Shown: piece after piece, positions 9,432 to 16,909 of the stretch | Position numbering within the stretch: position 1 is the first letter of the stretch | Layout of the letters: every line of letters starts with the position of its first letter | NCBI GenBank assembly: GCA_964387795.1 | Contig: CAYLYP010000001.1 | Span: 94,746-158,745 of the forward strand | Length of the DNA: 64,000 nucleotides | Direction: 5' to 3' | From: CAYLYP01 sp964387795 | Lineage (GTDB): Bacteria > Bacteroidota > Bacteroidia > Bacteroidales > UBA7960 | Program-made: the position numbers and the translations under genes | The notes under the pieces: generated by a model | Told to the model about the DNA's origin: nothing | The model's database searches: none | What the model saw: the letters and a program-made list of their open reading frames with translations, nothing else

Positions 9432-10415
9432 ATGGAAAACTCAGATATAAGAATATATCAGTTAGAGGATGGGAAAACTGAAATAAATGTCCAGCTTGAT
9501 CACGAAACTGTTTGGTTGAATATGAATCAAATGGTGGCGTTATTTGAGCGTGACAAGTCTGTTATATCCCGTCATATAAACAACATTTTTAAGGAAAAGG
9601 AATTACATAGGGATTCAGTTGTTGCAAAAAATGCAACAACTGCTTCTGATGGAAAAATATACCAGGTTGATTACTATAATTTAGATGTTATTATATCTGT
9701 TGGTTATCGTATTAAATCACAGAGGGGAACGCAATTTAGGATCTGGGCCAATCAGGTAATTAAAGAATATTTAATTAAAGGATATTCGATTAATGAAAGA
9801 ATATTATCTCAGCAAAACGAACAATTAAAGGAATTACAGGAATCTGTTAAGATTTTGGGCAATGTTTTGAATTACAAAGCACTTACAAATGATGAAAGTG
9901 TTGGGTTGCTTAAAATCATCTCGGATTATGCATACGCTTTGGATATTTTAGACCAATATGATTATCAAAGACTTGAAATAAAAAATACTACAGAAAAGGA
10001 AACATTTCAACTAACATATGAGGAAGCAAAGAAGCAGATATTGATTGCACAAAAGGCTTATGGCAACAGCGATTTGTTTGGAAATGAAAAAGATGGTTCA
10101 TTTAAAAGTTCAATATCAACAATTTATCAAACATTTGACGGGAAGGATTTATACCCCAGCGTTGAAGAGAAAGCGGCTAATTTACTATACTTTATCACAA
10201 AAAATCATTCGTTTTCAGATGGAAATAAGCGAATTGCTGCATTCTTGTTCTTATTTTTTTTAGAACGTAACGGGATATTATTTGATAAGGTTGGAAACAA
10301 ACGCATTGCAGATAATACCTTGGTTGCATTGACTTTAATGATTGCAGTTAGTAAACCAGAAGAAAAAGAAACTATGACAAAAGTAACAGTAAACCTTATT
10401 AATAAGAATAATTGA
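9432..10415 (+). CDS. RhuM-Fic/Doc fusion protein
   Basis: A 327-residue cytoplasmic protein with two parts. Residues about 1-125 are RhuM-like (YQLEDGKTEINVQLDHETVWLN, then FERDKSVISRHINNIF), a region that resembles a winged DNA-binding module. Residues about 190-327 are a Fic/Doc domain with H259-S-F-S-D263-G-N265-K266-R267. This is the HxFx(D/N)xNKR form, which in Doc toxins phosphorylates EF-Tu, whereas classical Fic proteins with GNGR transfer AMP. A helix with QQNEQLKELQESV (about 127-140) links them. No partner antitoxin gene is adjacent, so the RhuM part may act in cis. The start is placed at ATG 9432; an in-frame TTG at 9414 falls inside the -7 box. The gene lies between R1 copies b and c. 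Confidence 0.85.
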   Translation: MENSDIRIYQLEDGKTEINVQLDHETVWLNMNQMVALFERDKSVISRHINNIFKEKELHRDSVVAKNATTASDGKIYQVDYYNLDVIISVGYRIKSQRGTQFRIWANQVIKEYLIKGYSINERILSQQNEQLKELQESVKILGNVLNYKALTNDESVGLLKIISDYAYALDILDQYDYQRLEIKNTTEKETFQLTYEEAKKQILIAQKAYGNSDLFGNEKDGSFKSSISTIYQTFDGKDLYPSVEEKAANLLYFITKNHSFSDGNKRIAAFLFLFFLERNGILFDKVGNKRIADNTLVALTLMIAVSKPEEKETMTKVTVNLINKNN

Positions 10416-10424
10416 CGGATGGTG

Positions 10425-10573
10425 AAAATAGTGCTTCATGTGATCGGCTAACCCCGGCATGATGCACCAGCTTATGAGCCATAGCACATAAGCCCGGCTT
10501 GGGCTAATCCCGCAGGATAGAGCGATAGGTTTTAAAGGGCTTGAAGGTGGATGAATTGAGAAAGGGTAGAGAG
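10425..10573 (+). mobile_element. R1 repeat copy c (5' half)
   Basis: It shows AATAGTGCTTCATGTGATCG, GATGCACCAGCTTATGAGCC and GCCCGGCTTGGGCTAATCCC, ending in TTTTAAAGGGCTTGA-like sequence. It starts 10 bases after the Fic fusion stop. Domain V is absent; the R2 repeat follows directly. Confidence 0.65.
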
Positions 10574-10589
10574 CCTTACTGAAAGGAAA

Positions 10590-10985
10590 TGGCATTATTA
10601 GGGTGATAAATATATCTTATTTGAAGGAGGGAAACTCCTACGGAGTTTTAAAACACTCATCGCTTTTTGCCCCCAGATGAATCTGGGGGTTATGCACAGG
10701 CTACTCCTGACGGAGTAATAAAGACTGGCATTGAATTGTGTGTAAGGTTTACCAGCATTGAAACCTTAATTTTTGAAACAAGGATTGAAAAGGGTAAATA
10801 AATTTGGCAATTGCCATCAAGATTTACCAGATAGATGCCTCCAGATTTCACCGGGAAAGGAGATGCTTATTTTTTACTAAACCCGATAAAAGCCTGTAGG
10901 GCTTTACTGTAAATAACCCCCGGATTTATCCGGGGGAAGGGAAATGGAGAGCTAATACAAAACCCTGTAAGGGTTTCCCAATATG
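10590..10985. repeat. R2 repeat, copy 1 (palindrome-rich)
   Basis: This block of about 390 bases shares long stretches with 18466-18838: GGCATTATTAGGG, GGAGGGAAACTCCTACGGAG, GGGGGTTATGCACAGGCTAC and GATTTATCC-like segments. It contains several small palindromes (CCCCCAGATGAATCTGGGGG, CCCCCGGATTTATCCGGGGG). It has no coding capacity. In both copies R2 directly follows an R1 5' half, so R1-R2 moves or duplicates as a unit. The bases 10986-11063 hold nothing recognisable. Confidence 0.7.
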
Positions 10986-11063
10986 AGGGGAAAGAAATGA
11001 TAAACATATCCTGGAAAAATATCGAATACGCTACTCATTGTTATGTGGCTATGTTCCACTTTT

Positions 11064-11152
11064 TTTATTCCTATTTTCCCATTAGCAGATAAAACATTTT
11101 CTGCCAAAACATTAATATCTATCGCTTTTTTGATATTTTTGTGAGGGGAAAC
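11064..11152 (+). promoter_or_regulatory. U repeat, copy 2: promoter-like element before the ATPase-nuclease pair
   Basis: It has the same layout as U copy 1: TTATTC, CCATTAGCA, AAAACATTTTCTG, ATCGCTTTTTTGATATTTTTG, then AGGGGAAAC. The -7 box TATTTTTG is at 11134-11141, about 100 bases before the ATPase start. Confidence 0.65.
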
Positions 11153-11214
11153 AGGAAATAAAATCTTTAAGGATGGCTGCATTGATACTGAACTGTATGA
11201 AAGACAAATTTGAT

Positions 11215-11222
11215 TAACTTTG
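11215..11222 (+). promoter_or_regulatory. Proximal TAnnTTTG box of the ATPase gene
   Basis: TAACTTTG lies 20 bases before the ATG at 11242. It is a second possible -7 element besides U copy 2; no -33 TTG was found at 17-21 bases. Confidence 0.4.
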
Positions 11223-11241
11223 AATATTGAATTCTAATATA

Positions 11242-12543
11242 ATGCAAAGAATAGAAATAAGAAATTTTGGACCAATAGAAGAGCTGAGCCTGGACATAAA
11301 AGACTTTAGTATTCTCATTGGGCCTCAGGCAAGTGGAAAAAGCACGATTGCTAAAACTATCTTCTTTTTTAAGTCATTAAACGATGACCTTGTCAAGTAT
11401 TTTATTGAGTCAATTGAAAATAATGATTTTTCAAAAGCTATAGGAACTTACTCAAAATCTATTCGCCAAAAATATCTTGACTACTTTGGTGCAAGTACTC
11501 ATCTAAACGGACTTTACTTAAAATACTATTACACTGAAACAATTTGGATTAGCATTACAATTGAACCAAACCACAAATACATTAATCCAAATTTTAGCGA
11601 TCTTTTTATGGGTGAGTTTAAAAATCTGGTTCAAGAAGCAATTAATTTTTCGGGTTCAATTAATCAACGAAATCCGTCTTTGTTAACTAGCAAAGACCTA
11701 CTTCAAATTGATAGTGATAAAAGGAAATTTGTTTCATATTTAAAAGGAAAATGCAACTCCATTTTTCAGGAAGACAGGGAGTTATTATTTATTCCTGCAG
11801 GAAGGAGCCTTTTAGCTACTCTATCTGACCAACTTCAATTTATTAATCCAAGAAACTTAGACTTCTTAATGCGAACGTTTTTGGATAAGATAAATATAGT
11901 AAGATCAATTTTCAACAAATCCCTTTCAGACATAATTAAAGAGAGAAGACTCTTAACCCAATACGACATTGACTACAGTAAAACAAAACTAGCGGAAGAA
12001 ATCATTAGTAAAATATTGAAGGGCAAATACCAATATGACAAGGATGGAGAAAAAATATTTTTTGAAACAAATAAATACGTAAAATTAAATTTTTCTTCAT
12101 CAGGTCAACAGGAGTCATTGTGGATACTTCTTTTGCTTTTCATCATTATTTTAGAAAAACAAAACGTGTTTATTGTAATTGAAGAACCAGAAGCCCACTT
12201 ATTCCCAGAAGCTCAAAAGGAAATTTCAAACCTGATTGCCTTGATGTCTAATGTGGAAAACTCACAGGTTATTATCACAACTCACAGCCCATACATTTTG
12301 GCATCTATAAACAATTTAATTTTAGCAAATAAAGTTGGTTCTGAAAATGCAATAGTGGCAGATAGGATAAATAAAAACCTATGGATAAGGAGAGATAAAG
12401 TATATGCTGCATTAGTTGCAAATGGGCAAGTTAAAGACATAATTGACAATGAATTAAATATAATTCAACAAGAAATTATTGATTCGGTTTCGGGTGCAAT
12501 TAATGATGAATTTGATTTTTTATTCCAATTTGAAACTGTTTAA
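11242..12543 (+). CDS. AAA/ABC-type ATPase (AAA_15/OLD-like), first gene of a putative defence pair
   Basis: A 434-residue SMC/ABC-like ATPase without membrane segments. Visible motifs are MQRIEIRNFGPIEEL at the start, Walker A G27-PQASGK-S34-T, an ABC-signature-like FSSSGQQESLWILLLLF, Walker B FIVIEEPEAHLFPEAQ (about 311-326, catalytic Glu 315 or 316) and the switch TTHSPYILASINN (about 347-359). This is the layout of AAA_15/AAA_21 ATPases such as the RecF-, OLD- and PARIS-AriA-type proteins, which sense or load DNA together with a nuclease partner. The next gene starts three bases downstream and looks like such a partner. The start is at ATG 11242; an upstream TTG gives only five more residues. 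Confidence 0.88.
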   Translation: MQRIEIRNFGPIEELSLDIKDFSILIGPQASGKSTIAKTIFFFKSLNDDLVKYFIESIENNDFSKAIGTYSKSIRQKYLDYFGASTHLNGLYLKYYYTETIWISITIEPNHKYINPNFSDLFMGEFKNLVQEAINFSGSINQRNPSLLTSKDLLQIDSDKRKFVSYLKGKCNSIFQEDRELLFIPAGRSLLATLSDQLQFINPRNLDFLMRTFLDKINIVRSIFNKSLSDIIKERRLLTQYDIDYSKTKLAEEIISKILKGKYQYDKDGEKIFFETNKYVKLNFSSSGQQESLWILLLLFIIILEKQNVFIVIEEPEAHLFPEAQKEISNLIALMSNVENSQVIITTHSPYILASINNLILANKVGSENAIVADRINKNLWIRRDKVYAALVANGQVKDIIDNELNIIQQEIIDSVSGAINDEFDFLFQFETV

Positions 12544-12546
12544 AAT

Positions 12547-12990
12547 ATGGCTTGCAAACCTTACGAAAACTGTTTTGAATTTATAGAACAGAAAAATAAG
12601 ATTGTTACTTGTATTGACACAAAATCAAGAACAAAGTATGTTTATGAAAACGATTCTTTGGACACTTTATCCAAGTATAGAGTTGATGGATGTTTAATAA
12701 ATGATGACGATTCAAAATGTGACTTTTTGCTTTTAAATTGTACAAAAGAAATCTCATATTTTATAGAACTTAAAGGATCAGACTTGATAAAGGCAGTTGA
12801 ACAAATTGACCGTTCAATTAATGTTTTACATAAAGATTTTAAAGAATATTCTGTAGAAGCAAGGATTGTTTTAACAAGAGTGAATACCACAGACTTGAAA
12901 AGTACTAAATTAATCAGGCTCGAAAGTAAGTTGAAAAAACTCAATGGAAAATTGATTAAACAAACTCGACAATTGACAGAAAAAAACTAA
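12547..12990 (+). CDS. Predicted PD-(D/E)XK-fold nuclease, partner of the ATPase
   Basis: A 147-residue protein starting three bases after the ATPase, so surely one transcript. Not a family I can name, but the central part fits a PD-(D/E)XK nuclease core: D59 in KCDFLLLN, a beta strand, then E74-x-K76 in YFIELKG, then a helix with Q86 (KAVEQIDRSI), the usual motif IV glutamine. The C-terminal 50 residues are basic (LESKLKKLNGKLIKQTRQL), suiting DNA or RNA contact. There is no signal peptide. The small size and pairing with an ATPase recall two-gene anti-phage systems (Septu and PARIS are the pattern, not homologues). The nuclease call is an inference from motif spacing. Confidence 0.6.
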   Translation: MACKPYENCFEFIEQKNKIVTCIDTKSRTKYVYENDSLDTLSKYRVDGCLINDDDSKCDFLLLNCTKEISYFIELKGSDLIKAVEQIDRSINVLHKDFKEYSVEARIVLTRVNTTDLKSTKLIRLESKLKKLNGKLIKQTRQLTEKN

Positions 12991-13039
12991 GCACAGAAAC
13001 AACTGGCGTTTGGCTTAATGCCGGATGGCAACAATTGCT

Positions 13040-13376
13040 TATAAACAGGGCTTTACCTGGTCAGCACAACCCAGCATGTTGCACCAGCTAATGAGCAATA
13101 GCGAATAAGCCCGGGTTGAATTAATCCTTTTGGTGGTGCTATTGTTTTTAAGGGGCTTGGGGATGGATTTTTGAAGATGATAATAGCGGGAGAGGTATCC
13201 CGGTAGGTACAAAACTGATTTGGCTTTTATTGATTAAACGCATAGATTTGTATAACAAGAGCCGTATGGGCTGAGAGGTTCACGTACGGTTCTGTGAGAG
13301 GCTTGGGGTGTAGCGAAGCTCATGAACACAATAAATAAACAAATATCAGTGAATAAATTCCCCTTGCCTACTTGAC
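13040..13376 (+). mobile_element. R1 repeat copy d: best-preserved ORF-less group II intron remnant
   Basis: The 5' half runs from AACAGGGCTTTACCTGG through CCAGCTAATGAGCAATAGCG and GCCCGGGTTGAATTAATCC to GGGGCTTGGGGATGGATTT. The 3' half carries the end of domain IV (GGCTTTTATTGATTAAACGC), a complete domain V (13259-13293) and domain VI (GAGGCTTGGGG pairing with CCCCTTGCCTAC), ending near 13376 with CTTGAC, an AC end as in group II introns. The whole reverse-transcriptase ORF and most of domain I are gone. It fills almost the whole gap between the nuclease gene and the next ORF, which starts 29 bases after it. The first 49 bases after the nuclease stop (12991-13039) hold a GGCGTTTGGC/GCCGGATGGC pair of unknown meaning. 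Confidence 0.8.
13259..13293 (+). ncRNA. Group II intron domain V
   Basis: GAGCCGTATG, then GGCTGAGAGG, then TTCACGTACGGTTCT. It folds into the 34-35-nt domain V hairpin with the AGC catalytic triad near the base, a CGU/ACG lower stem, an asymmetric bulge and a GAGA (GNRA) tetraloop. This is the most conserved part of all group II introns and fixes the origin of the R1 repeats. Confidence 0.85.
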
Positions 13377-13405
13377 CCATCAACGTCAGGCACAATTAAA
13401 CGAAA

Positions 13406-14413
13406 ATGAAAATTTTGATAGCCATAATAATTCTTTTTTTCTCCATTCAAAACTTGTATGGACAAAAAGTCAAGACACCAAGAACAATAAACAAAGCAAT
13501 TGAAATTTTAACTATAGATTGTCCTGACAGCCTTCAACAGATTATAAAAAAGACTTCTAATGACAGTTTAATCGAATTATGTTACCCCTGGAATGGTGAA
13601 TATAAAACAGTCTTTCATTGGACTGAAAAAGATAATAAGCGTTCAAAAATCAAGAAACATTTAATTGAAAATGGAATTGAAAGTAACCAACATCAACAAA
13701 CAGTAGTTTTAATTGCATTCAAACACTTCTTGAATGGAAAAGATATAAATGAACAAGAAATATACAAACCGTATAAAAAGATTGAAGACAAATGGCGGTC
13801 AGAAGATAAAGTTAGATTTATTACTGACTCATTACGTGGAGAGTATATTCCAAAAGATATTGAAGACTGTTTTAAGCAAATTGATGGGTTTTGGGATGAT
13901 TCAACAAAGATTCAAGTTAAGCAATGGACAGAAGATCAATTTAGTGCTAAGGCTCATTTTGGTTTTGGTATGTGGATGAGAAATAATTGGCAATTATGGG
14001 GCGGGTCAAGACTTTCAAAATACTTCAACGAAATGGGCATTTATTATCCAGATGATATGTCGGGAATAATCCTTGATAGTTATCATAGATATTTGAATGG
14101 AAAAGATATTCTATTAGAAAATCAAATCGAATATTATAAATTATACTGGAAGGTTGGTAAGAAACCATCAAAAGATATTTATCCTAAAGGAGTAAGGAGA
14201 TTAGAATTTGATAGAAGTCAAAGTTACAAAACAAAAGAAGGTAATATGCCTGGACGAGTTCATATTCAAACAAATTCAAAATCTGATAAAACTTGGATTT
14301 ATGATTACTATTTGGGATGGAAACAAATATCGGATGATGAATTAGATGAACTTAGTTTAACAACCTATGAAAATAGAGAGTCTACCTTAGAAAAGATTTT
14401 TAACAAAGAATAA
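13406..14413 (+). CDS. Exported two-repeat protein (DUF6794-like)
   Basis: A 335-residue exported protein with signal peptide MKILIAIIILFFSIQNLYGQ. It seems to hold two copies of one domain: residues about 25-115 (RTINKAIEILTIDCPDSLQ ... AFKHFLNGKDI) and about 155-245 (YIPKDIEDCFKQIDGFW ... SYHRYLNGKDI). Each has a helix start, a Trp- or Tyr-rich middle (CYPWNG; MWMRNNWQLWG) and the same LNGKDI ending. I recall such domains as DUF6794, but the name is tentative and no function is known. A basic C-terminal part (about 250-335) follows. The gene stands alone; the intron remnant ends 29 bases upstream and no separate promoter was found. Confidence 0.7.
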   Translation: MKILIAIIILFFSIQNLYGQKVKTPRTINKAIEILTIDCPDSLQQIIKKTSNDSLIELCYPWNGEYKTVFHWTEKDNKRSKIKKHLIENGIESNQHQQTVVLIAFKHFLNGKDINEQEIYKPYKKIEDKWRSEDKVRFITDSLRGEYIPKDIEDCFKQIDGFWDDSTKIQVKQWTEDQFSAKAHFGFGMWMRNNWQLWGGSRLSKYFNEMGIYYPDDMSGIILDSYHRYLNGKDILLENQIEYYKLYWKVGKKPSKDIYPKGVRRLEFDRSQSYKTKEGNMPGRVHIQTNSKSDKTWIYDYYLGWKQISDDELDELSLTTYENRESTLEKIFNKE

Positions 14414-14420
14414 CTGTGCC

Positions 14421-14562
14421 TAATAAATAGGGCTTCATGTGGTCGAAACGACCCAGCATGTTGTACCAGCTAATGAGCGATAGCGAATTATCCCGGGTTG
14501 AACTACTTTCCGCAGGATAGTACTATGGGTTTTAAAGGGCTTGAGAATGGATTTTTAAAGGA
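14421..14562 (+). mobile_element. R1 repeat copy e (5' half)
   Basis: AATAAATAGGGCTTCATGTG, CCAGCTAATGAGCGATAGCG and CCCGGGTTGAACTA are followed by TTTTAAAGGGCTTGAGAATG. It begins eight bases after the stop at 14413 and breaks off after ATGGATTTTTAAAG, the same place as copies c and h. Confidence 0.7.
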
Positions 14563-14620
14563 GAGGATGGAGGTGAAGCTTTTTTGACAAGAAGCTTAGC
14601 GAGGCAAAGTTCCACTATAT

Positions 14621-14706
14621 TTTATTCACTATTTCCCCATTAGCACGTAAAACATTTTCTGTTAAAACATTATCATTTATCGCTTTTTTGATATTTTTGT
14701 TTGGGA
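14621..14706 (+). promoter_or_regulatory. U repeat, copy 3
   Basis: TTATTCACTATTTCCCCATT, AGCA, AAAACATTTTCTGTTAAAAC, ATTATCATTTATCGC and the -7 box TATTTTTG at 14692-14699. It lies 58 bases before the ATG at 14764. Confidence 0.65.
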
Positions 14707-14763
14707 AAATATGAATAAAATTCCTGAGGTTGTGTGCAAACCCCAAAAAGACAACAACACACA

Positions 14764-15267
14764 ATGAAAATAAGAGCTACAAAAAAAATACTGAACATTG
14801 CCAGGATCAAAGAGGTAAAGGATTTAAGTCCATTGACAGATAAAATGCCTGGTGAATGGTACGCATCAATTGTTTCAAGGGGTTTGCCAGGAAAATTGGC
14901 TATTCATTTTCTCCACTATCCTACTTTGATATCGTTAATAGTTCCTGAAAAGTCATTGAACAAGGCAATAATGGAAATGCCAGATCACCTGGCATCACTA
15001 TTAAAAAAACAAGGCTTCTCAAAGATACTTTCTGAATATCAAATCAGCACAGAACCAGAGATATTTTCAACTAATAGTAGATCTATGTTAGGTTACATGA
15101 ATGACATGAGCTATAATATAGAATATCACTTATTAAGACATAGGCCTATTTCTGAAATTGAGGATATTGAGTTTGAAAATCTTTTCGGTGGTAAATTGGG
15201 TGGAGCGAATTATATAACGCCCAAACAGATATTGATGGAATATTTGGATAAATTGGGCAGCCGCTGA
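14764..15267 (+). CDS. DUF6933-like protein
   Basis: A 168-residue soluble protein. The pattern MKIRATKKILNIARIKEVKD, then PGEWYASIVSRGLPGKLAIH, then IVPEKSLNKAI and FSTNSRSMLGYMNDM, with conserved N-terminal strand and asparagines, is what I remember of the DUF6933 family. That family has no known role but often sits as an isolated gene in variable regions. No catalytic residues can be named. The start is at ATG 14764, since the GTG at 14734 lies before an A-rich leader. The gene lies between U copy 3 and an unrelated intergenic stretch rather than R1. Confidence 0.6.
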   Translation: MKIRATKKILNIARIKEVKDLSPLTDKMPGEWYASIVSRGLPGKLAIHFLHYPTLISLIVPEKSLNKAIMEMPDHLASLLKKQGFSKILSEYQISTEPEIFSTNSRSMLGYMNDMSYNIEYHLLRHRPISEIEDIEFENLFGGKLGGANYITPKQILMEYLDKLGSR

Positions 15268-15589
15268 TAAATGGTATAACCAATTGCTGTGTAGCGGTTT
15301 TGCTAATGTTAGTGTTTTTGGCAATATTTCGTTTAATTATTCAACTAATCGCACAGAAACGGCAACTGTTCATAATGTGCATAGAAGCAGAACTTCGGCA
15401 AAATTAAAGTTCTGCATGCTTTAAATAAGATGGTGGAAGCATTTGTAAGCCGAACCACCAGTGTCGCTGTTCAGGCGGAGGCACTGACCGGGCGCAGTGA
15501 GCTCATGAGTACCAAAAACAACAATAAAATAATGCGAATAAAAGTTATGCCATGAGCATAACAGGTATGAGTATAGGAGTTGAACGCAT
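15268..15589 (+). other. Non-coding stretch with a small hairpin
   Basis: A stretch of 322 bases without a gene. It holds a perfect 9-bp inverted repeat GCAGAACTT / AAGTTCTGC near 15386-15414 and a stretch rich in GGCGGAGGCACTGACC-type sequence just before the intron-protein remnant, which may be part of the same decayed intron. No R1 5' half is present here, unlike after the other island genes. Confidence 0.4.
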
Positions 15590-15718
15590 CTGGTGCGCTG
15601 GGCAAGGAAACGGTATAAGCGTTACAAAACAAGCATAAACAGAGTTTACGATTGGTTAAAACGCATGCGGATTCAATTTTCATATCTGTTTTACCAATGG
15701 AGATTTGGTTTTTATTGA
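15590..15718 (+). pseudogene. C-terminal remnant of a group II intron reverse transcriptase/maturase
   Basis: A 42-codon open stretch reads LVRWARKRYKRYK, then VYDWLKRM, then LFYQWRFGFY and a stop (TGA, 15716-15718). W-x-R-x-KYKR..WL followed by a terminal LF-x-HW-x-FGF is the signature end of intron-encoded proteins (the GIIM/maturase domain). It lies directly before domain V in the proper order, so it is the last trace of the ORF that was lost from the other R1 copies. There is no start and no upstream RT domain. Confidence 0.8.
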
Positions 15719-15862
15719 TTAAACGCATAGATTTACATAACAAGAGCCGTATGGGCTGAGAGCTTCATATATGGTTTTGTGAGAAGCTTGGGGTGTTACA
15801 CAGCACATGGAACACCGATGTGAACAATGATTTGCGAATGAATTCCCTTTGCATACTCAATC
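15590..15862 (+). mobile_element. R1 repeat copy f: 3' half of a group II intron
   Basis: It contains the maturase tail, GGTTTTTATTGATTAAACGC, a decayed domain V (15744-15778, GAGCCGTATGGGCTGAGAG then mutated) and a domain VI remnant ending around 15862 (TTCCCTTTGCATACTCAA versus TTCCCCTTGCCTACTTGA in copy d). The 3' end lies 35 bases before the next ATG. The mismatches in domain V show it is no longer functional. Confidence 0.75.
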
Positions 15863-15897
15863 CGGTGAACGTTGTACGTCATACAAGAAAACCACAA

Positions 15898-16410
15898 ATG
15901 GAAAGATTTGAGCTAAACAAATATGCTGCTGATGGAAATCCCCTTATCATGATTTTCACTGAAGGGACTATCATTGGGCCAAAACGGTTTATTGACTTTT
16001 TTAATGTAAAAAAATACGAGCCAATCAAAGATTGCATTGAAAAGATTAAGAAATGGAATAGACAAGGAGCTCAAATCATTTACCTTACTTCGAGAAAAAC
16101 TGAGATCTCAGCACAAACCATAAAAGATTTATTGATAAGAAATCAATTTGTAGGTGATTATTTATATTATAGGACTGGTTCAGATAAGTATAAAGATATT
16201 GTAGAATCGCTCAAACCTGATATATTAATTGAGGACAATTGCAGAAGTATAGGTGGTGCCTGGCAGATGGCAATAACATATGTAGACAAGAATATTAAAG
16301 AAAATATTAAATCCATAGTTATTAAAGAATTTAAGGGCATTGATAATTTACCTGATAATTTGATTGATTTAATGAAATTTGAAACAAAACAATGTATGAA
16401 TGCACAATAA
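15898..16410 (+). CDS. HAD-like protein lacking the nucleophile
   Basis: A 170-residue soluble protein with the outline of a HAD-superfamily hydrolase: motif I region IMIF-TEGTI (residues 17-25), motif II IYLTSRK (61-67), a lysine-rich middle and motif IV PDILIEDN (108-114). The DxDGT of motif I is replaced by F20-T-E22-G-T, so the phospho-accepting Asp is absent and ordinary phosphatase activity is unlikely. Motif IV keeps E112-D113. It may bind nucleotides or sugars without hydrolysis. The start is at ATG 15898; a longer in-frame reading from 15793 would be translated from intron domain VI and is rejected. Confidence 0.6.
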   Translation: MERFELNKYAADGNPLIMIFTEGTIIGPKRFIDFFNVKKYEPIKDCIEKIKKWNRQGAQIIYLTSRKTEISAQTIKDLLIRNQFVGDYLYYRTGSDKYKDIVESLKPDILIEDNCRSIGGAWQMAITYVDKNIKENIKSIVIKEFKGIDNLPDNLIDLMKFETKQCMNAQ

Positions 16411-16545
16411 GTAGGGCTTCAAGTGGTGAATGAGCGCCTGCGAATAAGCCTATGTTGGCTAATCCCGATAGATAGCAATATGTTTTTTTAAAGGGCTTGA
16501 GAATGGATTTAAAAACAGGTAAAGAGATGGTGGTAGCCCAGAAGA
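16406..16545 (+). mobile_element. R1 repeat copy g (shortened 5' half)
   Basis: CACAATAAGTAGGGCTTCAA is joined by an internal deletion directly to GTGGTGAATGAGCGCCTGCG, then GTTGGCTAATCCC and TTTTTAAAGGGCTTGAGAAT. It overlaps the last codons of the HAD-like gene. A bit of TAGCCCAGAAGAAAATACAA, also seen in copy b, closes it. Confidence 0.6.
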
Positions 16546-16588
16546 AAATACAATATCTACTTATAGCATTGGGGTTTGGTTCAATAGT

Positions 16589-16676
16589 ATTTATTTTCAC
16601 TTTCCCTTAAAATTTAAAACATTTACTGTTAAAACAATATTATTTATCGCTTTTTTGATATATTTGTGTTGAGGAA
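16589..16676 (+). promoter_or_regulatory. U repeat, copy 4
   Basis: AAAACATTTACTGTTAAAAC, TTATTTATCGCTTTTTTGAT, with a -7 box TATATTTG at 16659-16666. It is followed by AATAAAATCCTTAA, as in copies 2 and 3. Confidence 0.6.
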
Positions 16677-16692
16677 ATGAATAAAATCCTTA

Positions 16693-16762
16693 ACGGGCGT
16701 TATATCGGGCTACTACAAAGAATATACTTTCAATTATTGCAACCTGACAGATAATCGCCCGT
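16693..16762. repeat. Inverted repeat in the leader of the STAS-like gene
   Basis: ACGGGCG (16693-16699) and CGCCCGT (16756-16762) enclose 56 bases. It lies between U copy 4 and the ATG at 16910, so it would be in the 5' UTR. It could be a weak RNA hairpin or a trace of an integration site; nothing more can be said. Confidence 0.35.
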
Positions 16763-16909
16763 AAACGTTAAAAGCCATTGCTCCTCATTTGTTGGGTTAA
16801 AACAATCCCGGATGGGAAAAATAAACCGACACTTGAAAAAGCAGATGGGATGCATGAGGTGGATTAAGCAAAAATATTCAACTTACAACAATAATTAAAA
16901 ACAGTAACC

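Noticed and set aside
15793..15897. Extended N-terminus of the HAD-like protein
   Set aside because: These in-frame codons are intron domain VI and 3' flank sequence; the protein pattern begins at the ATG at 15898.
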